Position numbers and translations under genes: made by a program | In this document: positions 31,019 through 38,763 of the stretch, piece by piece | How the letters are laid out: the number at the start of each line of letters is the position of its first letter | Numbering within the stretch: the stretch's first letter is position 1 | Notes under the pieces: model-generated | Seen by the model: only the letters and a program-made list of their open reading frames with translations | Told to the model about the DNA's origin: nothing | Databases searched by the model: none | Origin: Caulobacter segnis ATCC 21756 | Lineage (GTDB): Bacteria; Pseudomonadota; Alphaproteobacteria; Caulobacterales; Caulobacteraceae | Reading direction: 5' to 3' | Assembly: GCF_000092285.1 (NCBI RefSeq) | Contig: NC_014100.1 | Location: 434,001 to 498,000 of the forward strand | DNA length: 64,000 nucleotides

Positions 31019-32065
31019 GTGGTTGATCAGCCGGACGTCGCGGGCTCCGACGGAAGCTACGATAACTTAGGGTCTACCGTGATCGTTTCGAGTCATCCGA
31101 TTCAGCGCCATGGGCGCGAGCTCGGGAACATCTTTGAACTTTTGGGCAGCGACGAAAATGCCATGACGTCTGCCTTCGGCTGGTGCCTGGCACGTGCTCC
31201 CGCCTTTCTAGACGCCGTTGCACGTCGGCTGGGCGGGGGCGTTCCGGGACCGACCGCTACTATTCTGCTGCAAGAGCGGGAGCCGGGGCTTGGCATAACC
31301 GACGTCGAAATTCGCGCTCCGGGCCGTGTCGCGTGGATTTTCGAAGCCAAAGCCGGCTTTAATCTGCCGAGCGAGGCTCAGCTCATGCTCTACGCCGCGC
31401 GACTAGCTGCAAAAGATCCACAGGCGGAGCGAAAACTTGTGGTGCTCGCTCGCGCTGACCGGCGCGAACTGATCCTCAGGGCAAGAGCTCCACGGTCAGT
31501 GGCAGGCGTCCCAGTTCAGGTCTTCTCGTGGGGCGAGGTCATAGCTTGCGCACGTGAAGCCTTATCGAAAGAAGGCGCTGAAGGTCGGCGACTCCTGCGC
31601 GATCTAATCGAATATTTGGGGAAGATCCTTGGGATGCAGATTGCTAGTTCGAACGAGGTTTACGTTGTCGCTTTGAACCGAGAAACCTTCGGCGGCGGAC
31701 AGACGACCTTCCTGGACGTCGTAGAAAAGTACGGACGCTACTTCCACCCTGTTGGGGATGGATGGCCGCTAAATCCGCCGAACTACCTAGGTTTTCGCTA
31801 CGATGGTCGCCTGCAGTCTGTCCATCATGTTGACGGCTATGAGGTCATAACCACTTTCACGGATCACTTCCCTGGGATCACGGAGGGTGAGATCCGACCC
31901 CACTTCCTGTATACGCTCGGACCACCCATTCGCCCCTCAAGCGATGTTAGAGCCGGACCGAGCGTTCTCCGTGCCGCACGCGTACGTGCTCACATCGACC
32001 TGCTACTTACCTGCGCCACTATTACCGACGCAGTTAAGCTCAGCAAAGAGCGCGCTTCCAACTGA
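31019..32065 (+). CDS. Putative PD-(D/E)XK nuclease divergent from the methylase
   Basis: A 348-residue protein of unknown family. Residues about 105-140 contain ITDVEIRAPGRVAWIFEAK, which fits the D...(E/D)xK core of PD-(D/E)XK nucleases (Asp in ITDVE, Glu-Ala-Lys in FEAK). The N-terminal part (GRELGNIFELLGSDENAMTS) is a conserved-looking helical opening. The C-terminal half (YRNxF-free, with YLGFRYDGRLQSVHHVDGY) is of unknown fold. GTG 31019 is taken as start. It faces dcm across 96 bases, a common layout for a restriction enzyme and its methylase. It could be the restriction subunit or an accessory nuclease. Confidence 0.62.
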   Translation: MVDQPDVAGSDGSYDNLGSTVIVSSHPIQRHGRELGNIFELLGSDENAMTSAFGWCLARAPAFLDAVARRLGGGVPGPTATILLQEREPGLGITDVEIRAPGRVAWIFEAKAGFNLPSEAQLMLYAARLAAKDPQAERKLVVLARADRRELILRARAPRSVAGVPVQVFSWGEVIACAREALSKEGAEGRRLLRDLIEYLGKILGMQIASSNEVYVVALNRETFGGGQTTFLDVVEKYGRYFHPVGDGWPLNPPNYLGFRYDGRLQSVHHVDGYEVITTFTDHFPGITEGEIRPHFLYTLGPPIRPSSDVRAGPSVLRAARVRAHIDLLLTCATITDAVKLSKERASN

Positions 32066-32227
32066 CCATGCCGATAGCCACCGCGGCGATGTGATGGCCT
32101 AGCGAGGCTTGGTTTTGGCCTCCAACGCAAAGCAAGTTCGATCCGGATTTAGATCCAGAATCGTATGGCAAGATAAAAGCACAGGGACTTTCACTCCCTA
32201 AGTGCATCATGGTTCTGAGAAATTTTA

Positions 32228-32435
32228 GGGACCTACTGCTTAACGCCGGTCCCTAACTCCCCGACTTATCGAAGCCGCTGAGTGACTTAGTCGGGACCAA
32301 ATGCTGTCAGCACCTGGCCAGGTCCCGGATAAGTCTCTGTTTTCACATCAGAAGCTTTTGAAACCGGGACCTTCTGTCGAAACGAGGTCCCTGAAAAACC
32401 CCAACATGATCAGCGTCATAGACCAGAAAGGTCCC
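32228..32435. repeat. Array of seven GGGACC/GGTCCC hexamers with mirror-symmetric spacing
   Basis: The hexamer GGGACC occurs at 32228, 32293 and 32366, and its complement GGTCCC at 32248, 32321, 32386 and 32430. The start-to-start spacings are 20, 45, 28, 45, 20 and 44 bases, so the first six are symmetric about 32310. Orientation alternates for those six. The hexamer also contains the AvaII-type core GG(A/T)CC. Protein-binding sites for the repressor or the recombinase are possible roles. Confidence 0.6.
32283..32294. promoter_or_regulatory. Candidate XRE operator, copy 1
   Basis: TGACTTAGTCGG contains the dyad GACT-T-AGTC. The same 12 bases occur at 32993-33004, upstream of the XRE gene. 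Shared dyads flanking a small repressor gene suggest operator sites; this is inferred from repetition only. Confidence 0.4.
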
Positions 32436-32554
32436 GGCGCTTTTATCTCGCCGTCTGGTTTTTAGGGAGAATTCCCCTGCTCCTGCCCCCCTCCCTAGCC
32501 ACCTAAACAGGCCCGCTGAGGTCGGAAGACAAGCCAGTCGCCTCGGAGGGAAAG

Positions 32555-32701
32555 CGCCCTGAAGCGCTTGGTGGAACGAAAGGCCGGACGGGCTGCTGAG
32601 CGTCAAGGGTGGCGCCTTTGGCGCCATCGCGGAGCGACGGCGAAGCCGCCCTTGACCCTCAGCATCCCGCCCGGCAGAGGCTCGGCAAGCGCTTCAGGGC
32701 G
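32555..32701. repeat. 147-base nested inverted repeat (giant hairpin)
   Basis: The outer arms 32555-32570 and 32686-32701 are a perfect 16-bp inverted repeat centred on AAGCGCTT. Inside them, 32583-32613 and 32645-32675 form a 31-bp stem with four mismatches. The loop 32614-32644 has a further GGCGCC palindrome. Both stems share one axis, so the whole block can fold into one long hairpin or cruciform. A second hairpin (32701-32727) follows at once. It lies just downstream of the XRE gene's stop codon. Confidence 0.75.
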
Positions 32702-32727
32702 AGCACCGACCTTTCAGGTCCGGGCTC
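32701..32727. terminator. Hairpin directly after the XRE stop codon
   Basis: Outer arms GAGC/GCTC and an inner stem GACCT-TTC-AGGTC form a short hairpin ending at the base before the XRE stop (TTA at 32728-32730 on the plus strand). It has no U-run, so an intrinsic terminator is uncertain; RNA protection or part of the larger structured element are alternatives. Confidence 0.45.
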
Positions 32728-32964
32728 TTACGAGCGCAGCCGAACACCAGGGCCGCCGTTGGCGTCGGCGCTGATGAAAATGACTCCACCATCTTCCAGG
32801 ACACGCTGAACTCTATCCAGGGTGCGCGAATGCATGTCGCCCTTGCCGGACTCAAACCGCTGCACGGTCGAGGGAGCTACCTCGGCTGCGGCAGCAAGGT
32901 CTCGTACCCCTAACCCCAGTGCGGTTCGAGCTAACTTCACCTGTATGGGCGTGATAATCGACAC
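32728..32964 (-). CDS. Small XRE-family transcriptional regulator
   Basis: A 78-residue Cro/CI-like helix-turn-helix protein. The HTH is KLARTALGLGVRDLAAAAEV with recognition helix around APSTVQRFESGKG, followed by RTLDRVQRVLEDGGVIFI, a very common alphaproteobacterial form. I choose GTG 32964 (MSIITPIQ...) because relatives start at this point and GAGGA lies ten bases upstream; the longer frame to 33018 would include the candidate operator. It probably represses its own promoter and perhaps the element's excision genes. Confidence 0.8.
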   Translation of the reverse strand: MSIITPIQVKLARTALGLGVRDLAAAAEVAPSTVQRFESGKGDMHSRTLDRVQRVLEDGGVIFISADANGGPGVRLRS

Positions 32965-32992
32965 GGAAATCGCATCCTCGCGCACAGTGTGT

Positions 32993-33004
32993 TGACTTAG
33001 TCGG
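32993..33004. promoter_or_regulatory. Candidate XRE operator, copy 2
   Basis: A second exact copy of TGACTTAGTCGG, 29 bases upstream of the proposed XRE start. It overlaps TTGACT (32992-32997), a possible -35 box for plus-strand transcription toward 33094. A repressor bound here could control both directions. Confidence 0.45.
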
Positions 33005-33093
33005 TGCTCTGTGCGCATCCTTAAGCACTCAGAACTCGATTCCGCCCGATCTTAGCATGGATCGGACCGAGCGCTCGCGCCGGGAGCCCCAGC

Positions 33094-33615
33094 ATGTTCA
33101 AACGTGAGGACGATCCGACCTCAGTTTCCCGCCGCACCCTCCTTGGCGCCGCGGCGGCGACGCCGTTGGTCTGCACTGGCGCCGAGGCCGCTTTGCCGCC
33201 GGCTCCCGAGAGCTTGGTCGGCCTATGCGCGGGGTGGCTTAAAGCTGACTTCGAGTCCGACGCTCTGTCCCGCCGTTGGGGAGCCTTGGAGATCCTCGCG
33301 GCCTCTGGATACGACTACTTCCGTCTCGACGATAACCAGCGTCGCCGGCTCCCGATGGGGCCAGAGATGGACGCGATCGAGGTCCAGCTCGACGTGCTGT
33401 CGAAGGAACGCGACCGGCGCTTCAAGGCGATCACGGCGCTGGAGCCGCGCAACCTCCACGAGGTGGCGAGCCTCCTGGTGATCGCCGCGCGCATGGACCT
33501 CTACATGCCGGGCGACACCGCGCCGCTGATCCATCAGGCGATCATGTTCCTGTCTTCGGCTGTGTGCCCGCGCTGCGGAGAGCCCTATGTGCCGCCCAGC
33601 CTGCCGAAGACCTGA
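33094..33615 (+). CDS. Hypothetical protein with Tat-type N terminus and C-terminal CxxC
   Basis: A 173-residue protein I do not recognise. SRRTLLGAAAATPLVC near the N terminus looks like a twin-arginine signal, with an AEAALPP cleavage region. The body is helical (MDAIEVQLDVLSKERDRRF). The C terminus carries one CPRCGEPY motif, half of a zinc ribbon. The Tat-like start and the cytosolic-looking Cys pair fit poorly together. It lies between the XRE gene and the excisionase-like gene and probably belongs to the mobile element. Confidence 0.55.
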   Translation: MFKREDDPTSVSRRTLLGAAAATPLVCTGAEAALPPAPESLVGLCAGWLKADFESDALSRRWGALEILAASGYDYFRLDDNQRRRLPMGPEMDAIEVQLDVLSKERDRRFKAITALEPRNLHEVASLLVIAARMDLYMPGDTAPLIHQAIMFLSSAVCPRCGEPYVPPSLPKT

Positions 33616-33717
33616 CACGACGAGCGCAAACCCGCCGATCGCCTGTCTTTGTGCGCCAGCGTACGACGTGCCGCTAACGTCGGTTGATCGCTCCCGCGAC
33701 ACGGCCATCGTGGCGAA

Positions 33718-34182
33718 ATGGCACGTCGATCTCAGGCGACCCCGCCGCATCCGGACCTCTTCGACCACGGCCCCGTTCTGCCACCGCAAGCCGACGCGGC
33801 CGATCGTGGGTCGCCAACCTGCACCTGCGGCGGCTTCCAAGCCTGGCGAGCAGGTGAGGGGGCATCAACGGCCGCGAAGACCCTTGGTCCAATCACCGAG
33901 CATCGCTTCGCCGAGGCCTTCAAAGATCGCGCGCTTGCTTCGGCCAAGGTCGCAGCGAAGCTGGTCGGGCTCGACGTCGATACGCTCTCGGCCATGGCCG
34001 ACGCCGGCATCATCCGGGCCGTCCGCAAAGGCCGCTTGCGCAGCTACACCGAGCACGCTCTGCGCGCTTACCTGCTCGATGGCCCCGATGCGCCATCGCA
34101 CGCGCCAAGCGACCGGCGCCCCAGTGAGAAGCGCCGGGTTCGCGCGATCCCGTTTTCCAAGCGCCGCGCCGCTCCCCTGTAG
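33718..34182 (+). CDS. Excisionase-like DNA-binding protein
   Basis: A 154-residue protein whose middle (AAKLVGLDVDTLSAMADAGIIRAVRKGRLRSY) fits the MerR/Xis-like winged helix used by excisionases and helix-turn-helix_17 proteins. The N terminus is Pro-rich and disordered and holds a CTCGG motif; the C terminus is basic (RRPSEKRRVRAIPFSKRR). It ends nine bases before the recombinase gene, the usual place for a directionality factor. Its action as an excisionase is inferred from fold and position. Confidence 0.65.
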   Translation: MARRSQATPPHPDLFDHGPVLPPQADAADRGSPTCTCGGFQAWRAGEGASTAAKTLGPITEHRFAEAFKDRALASAKVAAKLVGLDVDTLSAMADAGIIRAVRKGRLRSYTEHALRAYLLDGPDAPSHAPSDRRPSEKRRVRAIPFSKRRAAPL

Positions 34183-34191
34183 GGCCGCGCC

Positions 34192-35352
34192 ATGAGCGTC
34201 TACAAGCCCGCCAAGAGCCGCTTCTACCAGTACGACTTCCAGTACAAGGGAAAGCGCTACACGGGGTCGACCAGTGTCGCGACCATGCGCAAGGCCGAGG
34301 AGGTCGAGCGCAAGGTTCGGGCCGACGTCGCACTCGGCCTCTACGACGACCAGGCCGGCATGACGCTCGACGAGGCCGCCGGACAATGGTGGGAGGAGGT
34401 CGGCAAGCACCTGCGCACGGCCCGCGACGTCGAGCGACGGCTCGAGATCCTGCTGCGCCTGATGGGACCCGAAACCCGCCTCGTCGACATCACTACCCGC
34501 AAGGTGTCGACGGCGATCGAGAAGCGCCGCAGCGAGACCTTCCAGAAGGCGCCCGACCGACCGGGCAAGCCCGCCAAGCGCTACCCCATCAAGAACGCGA
34601 CAGTGAACGGCGACATCATCGGCATGCTGCGGCGGATCCTGCGGCGGGCCGAGACCATCTGGGAGGTGAAGCCCATCCCCAAGATCAGCTGGCGCGCGCT
34701 CACCCTCAAGGAGCCGGAACCGGAGGTGCGGCTCTACACCGAGGCCCAGCAACAGGCCTGGCTCGACCAATGCGACCCTGTCACCCGCACCGCGCTCAGC
34801 CTGCTGCTGACCTACGGTCTGCGGCTTGGCGAACTCTTCTTCCCCCCCTCGGCCTTCGACCCCTCAGGGCCGCGCCTGGTGATCAATAAGCGGAAGCGCG
34901 GGGCCTTGCTGCTGCCGCTGCGCCAGGACCACGCCGACGATATCGCCGCCCGGGTCGCAGTGGCGATTAATGAGGGTCTGGAGACGGTCTGGTTCGAGGA
35001 GCTGGTAATCCCGGCCGCCGGCAAGCGGGAGCGGCGGGTGATGTATATCCCGCTGACCTATGGCGGCATCCAGGCGCGCATGCGCACCGCCGCCAAGCGG
35101 GCAGGGCTCAACATGCCGCGCCTGATCCACGGCACGCGTCATCACGCCGGGACGATGATGCTGGCCAAGAGCGGAAACCTGAAGCTGGCCCAGCAGTTGC
35201 TGGGCCATGCGGACATCAAGTCGACGATGCGCTATGCTCACGCCATGGACGGGGCGCTGCGCAATGTCCTCGAGAATTTGGACCCCGTCCGCAAGTCCCC
35301 TGATAGTCCCGAACCGGTCGTTCGGCGCAGGTCCCGGAGCATTAAGTCCTGA
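34192..35352 (+). CDS. Tyrosine recombinase / phage-type integrase
   Basis: A 386-residue integrase. The arm-binding N terminus is KSRFYQYDFQYKGKRYTGST, and the core-binding region is near residues 60-170. The catalytic residues are Arg in LLTYGLRLGEL, H-x-x-R as LIHGTRHHAGT, His in LLGHADIKST and nucleophile Tyr in MRYAHAM. All are intact, unlike the recombinase at 21858. GC content and codon use are like the host rather than the defence block, so it may belong to a separate element. The ATG follows the excisionase-like gene by nine bases. Confidence 0.92.
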   Translation: MSVYKPAKSRFYQYDFQYKGKRYTGSTSVATMRKAEEVERKVRADVALGLYDDQAGMTLDEAAGQWWEEVGKHLRTARDVERRLEILLRLMGPETRLVDITTRKVSTAIEKRRSETFQKAPDRPGKPAKRYPIKNATVNGDIIGMLRRILRRAETIWEVKPIPKISWRALTLKEPEPEVRLYTEAQQQAWLDQCDPVTRTALSLLLTYGLRLGELFFPPSAFDPSGPRLVINKRKRGALLLPLRQDHADDIAARVAVAINEGLETVWFEELVIPAAGKRERRVMYIPLTYGGIQARMRTAAKRAGLNMPRLIHGTRHHAGTMMLAKSGNLKLAQQLLGHADIKSTMRYAHAMDGALRNVLENLDPVRKSPDSPEPVVRRRSRSIKS

Positions 35353-35682
35353 GGGAAATATAGGGGTCTGTCTTCCCCTTCCTAAAGCTTCTGACGTTGG
35401 CGTCGGAGCTTCGCACCTCGGTGGAAAACTTCTTGGAAAACTGCCTCGACGCTGATCACCGGCCTTTCGCGCCGTGGGCACGTCAGTCGCGTCGAGTTGG
35501 ATTAGCGTCACCTGCGGCGGACGCCTCAGGTCCCCAGCCATCCTCGCTCAAGGGTCGCAGTGCAGCGATTTGAGACCAACGCCAGCCACCTCACGGTTGA
35601 CCCGTCTTTACTGCGCTTAACATTACCGACGCGCCCCTCCCACCTAGTCTGCCGGTCGACAACTCGATGACGGAGATGGCGC
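35353..35682. other. Intergenic region after the integrase, probable island edge
   Basis: No gene is seen in these 330 bases. TTCCTAAAGC at 35379-35388 also occurs in the tRNA-Arg anticodon region (21627-21636), a 10-base match too short to prove an attachment site. A good ribosome site (GGAG) for the AraC gene is at the right end. Confidence 0.5.
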
Positions 35683-36255
35683 ATGCACCAGTCAGATACG
35701 CGATCGCCCACGGCCCCTAACCGTTTCCTCCCGATCCCGTGCGATGTGTCTTTCGCGGCTCCCAGGGCGGCGCAACCCATCGTTGGCCCTAGCGCGATCG
35801 TCCACCCTGGTCGACAACCCAGCGAAAGATCCCCTGGACACCTTCACGATAGACGCCCGGAAGGACTGCTTCCGTGGCAGGTCAGTCGGGTGAGGGCGTA
35901 CATCGACGCGGGACTTCAGGGGCGCGTGTCATTGAGCGTTGCGGCCGGCCACGCGCGTCTCAGTTCCGGCTATTTCTCGCGCTGTTTTCGTAGGTTCTTT
36001 GGCGTCACCTTCTCGCGCTATGTCGCCAGACGACGCGTCGAGCGAGCGCAAGGCCTCATGCTGGAAGACGGCCGGAAGCTCTGTCAGATCGCTCTGGCGT
36101 GCGGCTTTGCCGATCAGGCGCATTTCACGCGCACCTTCGGCAGCCTGACAGGCTGCAGTCCGGCGCGATGGCGCCGCCGGACCCTGTCGGACCGGCCAGC
36201 CGCAAGGATCTCGATGGATGTATGCGCGGGTGAGGCGGCTTCCTGGAAACCTTGA
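35683..36255 (+). CDS. AraC-family transcriptional regulator
   Basis: A 190-residue protein. The C-terminal half carries the two helix-turn-helix motifs of AraC/XylS proteins: LSVAAGHARLSSGYFSRCFRRFFG and KLCQIALACGFADQAHFTRTFGSLTG, ending SPARWRRR. The N-terminal 70 residues are low-complexity with no recognisable sensor domain, so it is a short form. The ATG follows CGGAGATGGCGC. It lies just outside the island and upstream of the hydrolase at 36346, which it may control. Confidence 0.83.
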   Translation: MHQSDTRSPTAPNRFLPIPCDVSFAAPRAAQPIVGPSAIVHPGRQPSERSPGHLHDRRPEGLLPWQVSRVRAYIDAGLQGRVSLSVAAGHARLSSGYFSRCFRRFFGVTFSRYVARRRVERAQGLMLEDGRKLCQIALACGFADQAHFTRTFGSLTGCSPARWRRRTLSDRPAARISMDVCAGEAASWKP

Positions 36256-36345
36256 GTTTCGTTCCGCTGGCTCGTGACGCGCTCAAGCGCGGGCTAAACC
36301 ACTCTGGGCGCGGGCGGCCTCTCATCGTTGCTTGGAGTATCGACC

Positions 36346-37314
36346 ATGAATAATCGCCGCTGGACCCGCCGCCGCGCGTTGCAAGCCGCCACCGGTGCCG
36401 TGGGCGCGTTAGTCGCCACGGGGGCTGGCGGGGCGTTGGCCGCCGCGCCGCGAGCCGAGGGTTACGCCAGAGTTCCGGGTGGCAAGATCTATTGGCGAAA
36501 GTTCGGATCAGGCCGCAAGCCGCCGCTCCTGACGTTGCATGGCGGGCCAGGTTCGTCGCACCAGTACCTGCTGCCGCTGCGGAGTCTTGCTGACGATCGT
36601 CCCGTGATTTTCTACGATCAGCTCGGCTGCGGTCGGTCGGAGGCGCCCGAAGACGACGACGTCTATTCGATCCAGCGTTCGGTGGATGAGGTAGACGCCG
36701 TCCGCGCCGCCTTGGGTCTGGACCGGGTCGTGCTGCTTGGGCACTCCTGGGGGGCTCTACTGGCCGTCGAGTACCTGTGCCAAGGACGCGGCGCTGGCGT
36801 CGATCGCCTGATCCTGAGCGGCGCCATGGCCAGCATCCCCCAAGTCGTGGCTGGCTTCGAGCGCCTGTTCGCGACGATGCCGGACGGCTGGGGCGAGAAG
36901 ATCCACGCCCTTGAGAAGGCCGGCAAGACGGGCGCGCCGGAGTACGCCGCGCTTGTTCAGGAGTTTTACGACACCTTCGTGCTCCGAGTTCCGCCCAGCC
37001 CGGAGGTTCTGGCCACCTTGGAGTCCTTGAGTAAGTCGCCAGCCTATCGCGTCCTCAATGGCCCCAACGAGTTCACGATCATAGGGAAGATTCGGGACTG
37101 GGATCGCCGCGCGGAACTGAAGACGATCACCCAGAGGACCTTGATCACAACCGGCGAGTTCGACGAGATCACCCTCGACTGTCATGAGACCCTTCGTGAC
37201 GGCATCGCTGGCGAGACGCGTATGGCGGTCATGGCAGGGTGCTCGCACCTGACCATGAACGAGCAGCCGGCGCTATATAACGCGCTGTTGCGCGGTTTCC
37301 TGAACGAAGCCTAG
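36346..37314 (+). CDS. Exported alpha/beta hydrolase, proline iminopeptidase-like
   Basis: A 322-residue alpha/beta hydrolase with a Tat signal (RRWTRRRALQAATGAVGAL then a hydrophobic run to GALAAAPRA). The oxyanion segment is LTLHGGPGSSHQYL, the nucleophile elbow VVLLGHSWGALLAVEY (Ser), and the terminal His is in MAGCSHLTMNE. HGGPG and GHSWG are the marks of the proline iminopeptidase subgroup. The ATG at 36346 has GGAG 10 bases upstream and is preferred to a TTG at 36328. It is convergent with the hydrolase at 37519, with a strong hairpin between. Confidence 0.87.
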   Translation: MNNRRWTRRRALQAATGAVGALVATGAGGALAAAPRAEGYARVPGGKIYWRKFGSGRKPPLLTLHGGPGSSHQYLLPLRSLADDRPVIFYDQLGCGRSEAPEDDDVYSIQRSVDEVDAVRAALGLDRVVLLGHSWGALLAVEYLCQGRGAGVDRLILSGAMASIPQVVAGFERLFATMPDGWGEKIHALEKAGKTGAPEYAALVQEFYDTFVLRVPPSPEVLATLESLSKSPAYRVLNGPNEFTIIGKIRDWDRRAELKTITQRTLITTGEFDEITLDCHETLRDGIAGETRMAVMAGCSHLTMNEQPALYNALLRGFLNEA

Positions 37315-37465
37315 ACATAGCCTGGCCCGCCGTCCTCGACGCGGCGTCGGCTCGTCTCCCCGCCTCCGGCGGATCATGTTCGCGCGAGGGCTCGCCTATT
37401 GAGACCGACGCGCCACGCCCTGGTCGAGGACTGGATCGAGGCCTGTTCGCGCGGCGTTCGCGCAC

Positions 37466-37499
37466 GATATCCGCGGCCCTGTTGAGGGCCGCGGATATC
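37466..37499. terminator. Bidirectional terminator-like hairpin
   Basis: A perfect 15-bp stem (GATATCCGCGGCCCT, loop GTTG) between two convergent hydrolase genes. There is only a short T run on either side, but the stem is long and GC-rich and lies exactly between the stop codons at 37314 and 37519. Confidence 0.75.
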
Positions 37500-37518
37500 T
37501 TCGGGTCTCGTGATGAGC

Positions 37519-38493
37519 CTACTTGTTGAGCTTGCGATCGAGGAAGTCGTGGATCAAAGGCGCCATATCGCTCAGGCGATCTTCCAGCGCGAAGTGGCCT
37601 GAATCGAGGATGTGGATCTCGGCGTTGGGCAGGTCGCGAAGATACGGATGCGCCCCTTCCTCGGGGAAGATCTTGTCGTTTTTGCCCCAGACGATCAGCG
37701 TCGGCGGCTGGCGATCGCGGAAGAACTTCTGGAAGTCGGGATAGAACGGCACGTTGGAGCCATAGTCGCCCAGCATGTCCAATTGGATGTCGCGGTTGCC
37801 TGGCCGGTCCAGCAGAGCTTGGTCATGCACCCAGTTGTCGGGGCTGATCCGCGCGACGTCGCCCATGCCGTCGGTGTATTGGAACTTGGTGATGTCCAGC
37901 GTGACGAGGCTGTTCAGGGCGTCGCGGTTCTTCCGCGTACGATCCTTCCAGTAGACTTTGATCGGATCCCAGAATGGCGACTGCAGGCCTTCATTGTAGG
38001 CGTTGCCGTTCTGAACGATCAGACCGCTGACACGCTCGGGATGCTTCAGGGCGAGGCGGTAGCCTATCGGGGCGCCGTAATCCATGACGTACATGGCGTA
38101 GCGCTTGAGGCCTAGCTGGTTCACCAGCTTATCGATGACGTCGGCTTGATTGGCGAAAGTGTAGGAGAACTGGGTGTGGTCCGGCGCGTCGCTTTGGCCA
38201 TAGCCTGGATAGTCTGGGGCGATGACCCGGTACTTGTCGGCGAGAAGCGGGATCAGGTTGCGGAACATGTGCGAAGAGGTGGGAAAGCCGTGCAGCAGCA
38301 GCACGACAGGGCCATTGGCCGGGCCGGCCTCGCGATAGAACACCTTCACGCCATCGACCATGGCGGTGCGGTAGTGGATGACAGGCGGCGCCAGTCGGCT
38401 GGAGGCGGCGTTCGGGGCCGGCGCGGCGTAGGCGTTAGGCGCGACGGCCAGGGTGGCGGCGGCGAGCGCCAGGGATGTCAGCAGGCGGGTCAT
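37519..38493 (-). CDS. Exported alpha/beta hydrolase with Asp nucleophile (dehalogenase/epoxide hydrolase-like)
   Basis: A 324-residue protein with a Sec signal ([20 protein letters not shown]). The oxyanion loop is [16 protein letters not shown], the nucleophile elbow is [14 protein letters not shown] (Asp, not Ser), the acid is Asp in [10 protein letters not shown] and the base is His in DSGHFALED. Asp nucleophiles mark haloalkane or haloacid dehalogenases and epoxide hydrolases. It is clearly related to the hydrolase at 39818 (shared [18 protein letters not shown]). The substrate is unknown. A small exported-peptide gene lies 99 bases upstream on the same strand. Confidence 0.85.
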   Translation of the reverse strand: MTRLLTSLALAAATLAVAPNAYAAPAPNAASSRLAPPVIHYRTAMVDGVKVFYREAGPANGPVVLLLHGFPTSSHMFRNLIPLLADKYRVIAPDYPGYGQSDAPDHTQFSYTFANQADVIDKLVNQLGLKRYAMYVMDYGAPIGYRLALKHPERVSGLIVQNGNAYNEGLQSPFWDPIKVYWKDRTRKNRDALNSLVTLDITKFQYTDGMGDVARISPDNWVHDQALLDRPGNRDIQLDMLGDYGSNVPFYPDFQKFFRDRQPPTLIVWGKNDKIFPEEGAHPYLRDLPNAEIHILDSGHFALEDRLSDMAPLIHDFLDRKLNK

Positions 38494-38592
38494 GGGAGTC
38501 TCCTGAAGAATTTCGGGGAAGGGGAAGGCCGCGCCACGGCCCCGATGCGTGGCGGGGTGGCTGGCGGCGCGATGACTTGGACGGGGCGGCCG

Positions 38593-38763
38593 TCATGGCG
38601 ATAAGTCGGCGACGTACGCGGGCATGGAGAGCATCGCCGCGCGGCTGCTCGTCGTTTCCACCGGCGTGGCCTTGAGGCGCGCGGCCTTCTCGGCGGCCAA
38701 GGCCGCGCTTGTAGGCGTGGCGGCGACCAAGGCCGCGATCATTCCAACGACGGCGTGCTTCAT
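38593..38763 (-). CDS. Small putative exported peptide
   Basis: A 56-residue frame starting ATG with GGAGAAGG just upstream. The first 20 residues (MKHAVVGMIAALVAATPTSA) look like a signal peptide, leaving a mature peptide of about 35 residues (ETTSSRAAMLSMPAYVADLS). It precedes the Asp-nucleophile hydrolase gene on the same strand by 99 bases. No family is recognised. It could also be a chance frame. Confidence 0.4.
   Translation of the reverse strand: MKHAVVGMIAALVAATPTSAALAAEKAARLKATPVETTSSRAAMLSMPAYVADLSP

Larger units (their letters stand above)
32066..32554. other. Non-coding block between the nuclease and XRE genes
   Basis: No convincing gene is seen here. The left part is featureless. 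From 32228 it carries a set of seven GGGACC/GGTCCC hexamers (separate entry), the dyads GACTTATC (32263-32270) and GATAAGTC (32328-32335), and a first copy of TGACTTAGTCGG (32283-32294) that recurs upstream of the XRE gene. Such density of short dyads is typical of a control or recombination region rather than of coding DNA. Confidence 0.6.
21595..35400. mobile_element. Genomic island next to tRNA-Arg carrying a modification/defence operon
   Basis: From about 21700 to 32100 the base composition drops visibly below the flanking DNA, and codon usage includes many A/T-ending codons. The block contains a broken tyrosine recombinase, a methylase-Vsr-HNH-GHKL operon, a PD-(D/E)XK-like gene, a dyad-rich non-coding block, an XRE repressor, an excisionase-like protein and an intact tyrosine recombinase at 34192. 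From about 33000 to 35352 the composition is GC-rich again, so two elements may be nested or abutting. The right edge is set just past the second recombinase and is approximate; no convincing long direct repeat was found. Confidence 0.7.

Noticed and set aside
32343..32627. Minus-strand 94-codon frame in the dyad-rich block
   Set aside because: It runs through the hexamer array and the giant hairpin, has biased composition and no recognisable motif.
32228..32727. CRISPR-like array
   Set aside because: The repeats are only 6-12 bases, alternate in orientation, have no uniform spacers and no cas genes nearby.
32568..32809. Two overlapping plus-strand frames across the giant hairpin
   Set aside because: The translations are Arg/Pro/Ala-rich and arise from the inverted repeat itself; the minus-strand XRE gene uses part of the same DNA.
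33587..34195. 202-codon plus-strand frame over the excisionase-like gene
   Set aside because: It is a shadow frame, rich in Arg, Pro and Ser, lying over a gene with a clear helix-turn-helix.
35379..35388. TTCCTAAAGC, matching the tRNA anticodon region, as an attachment site
   Set aside because: A 10-base match over 14 kb is close to chance and is not backed by a longer repeat; kept only as a note.
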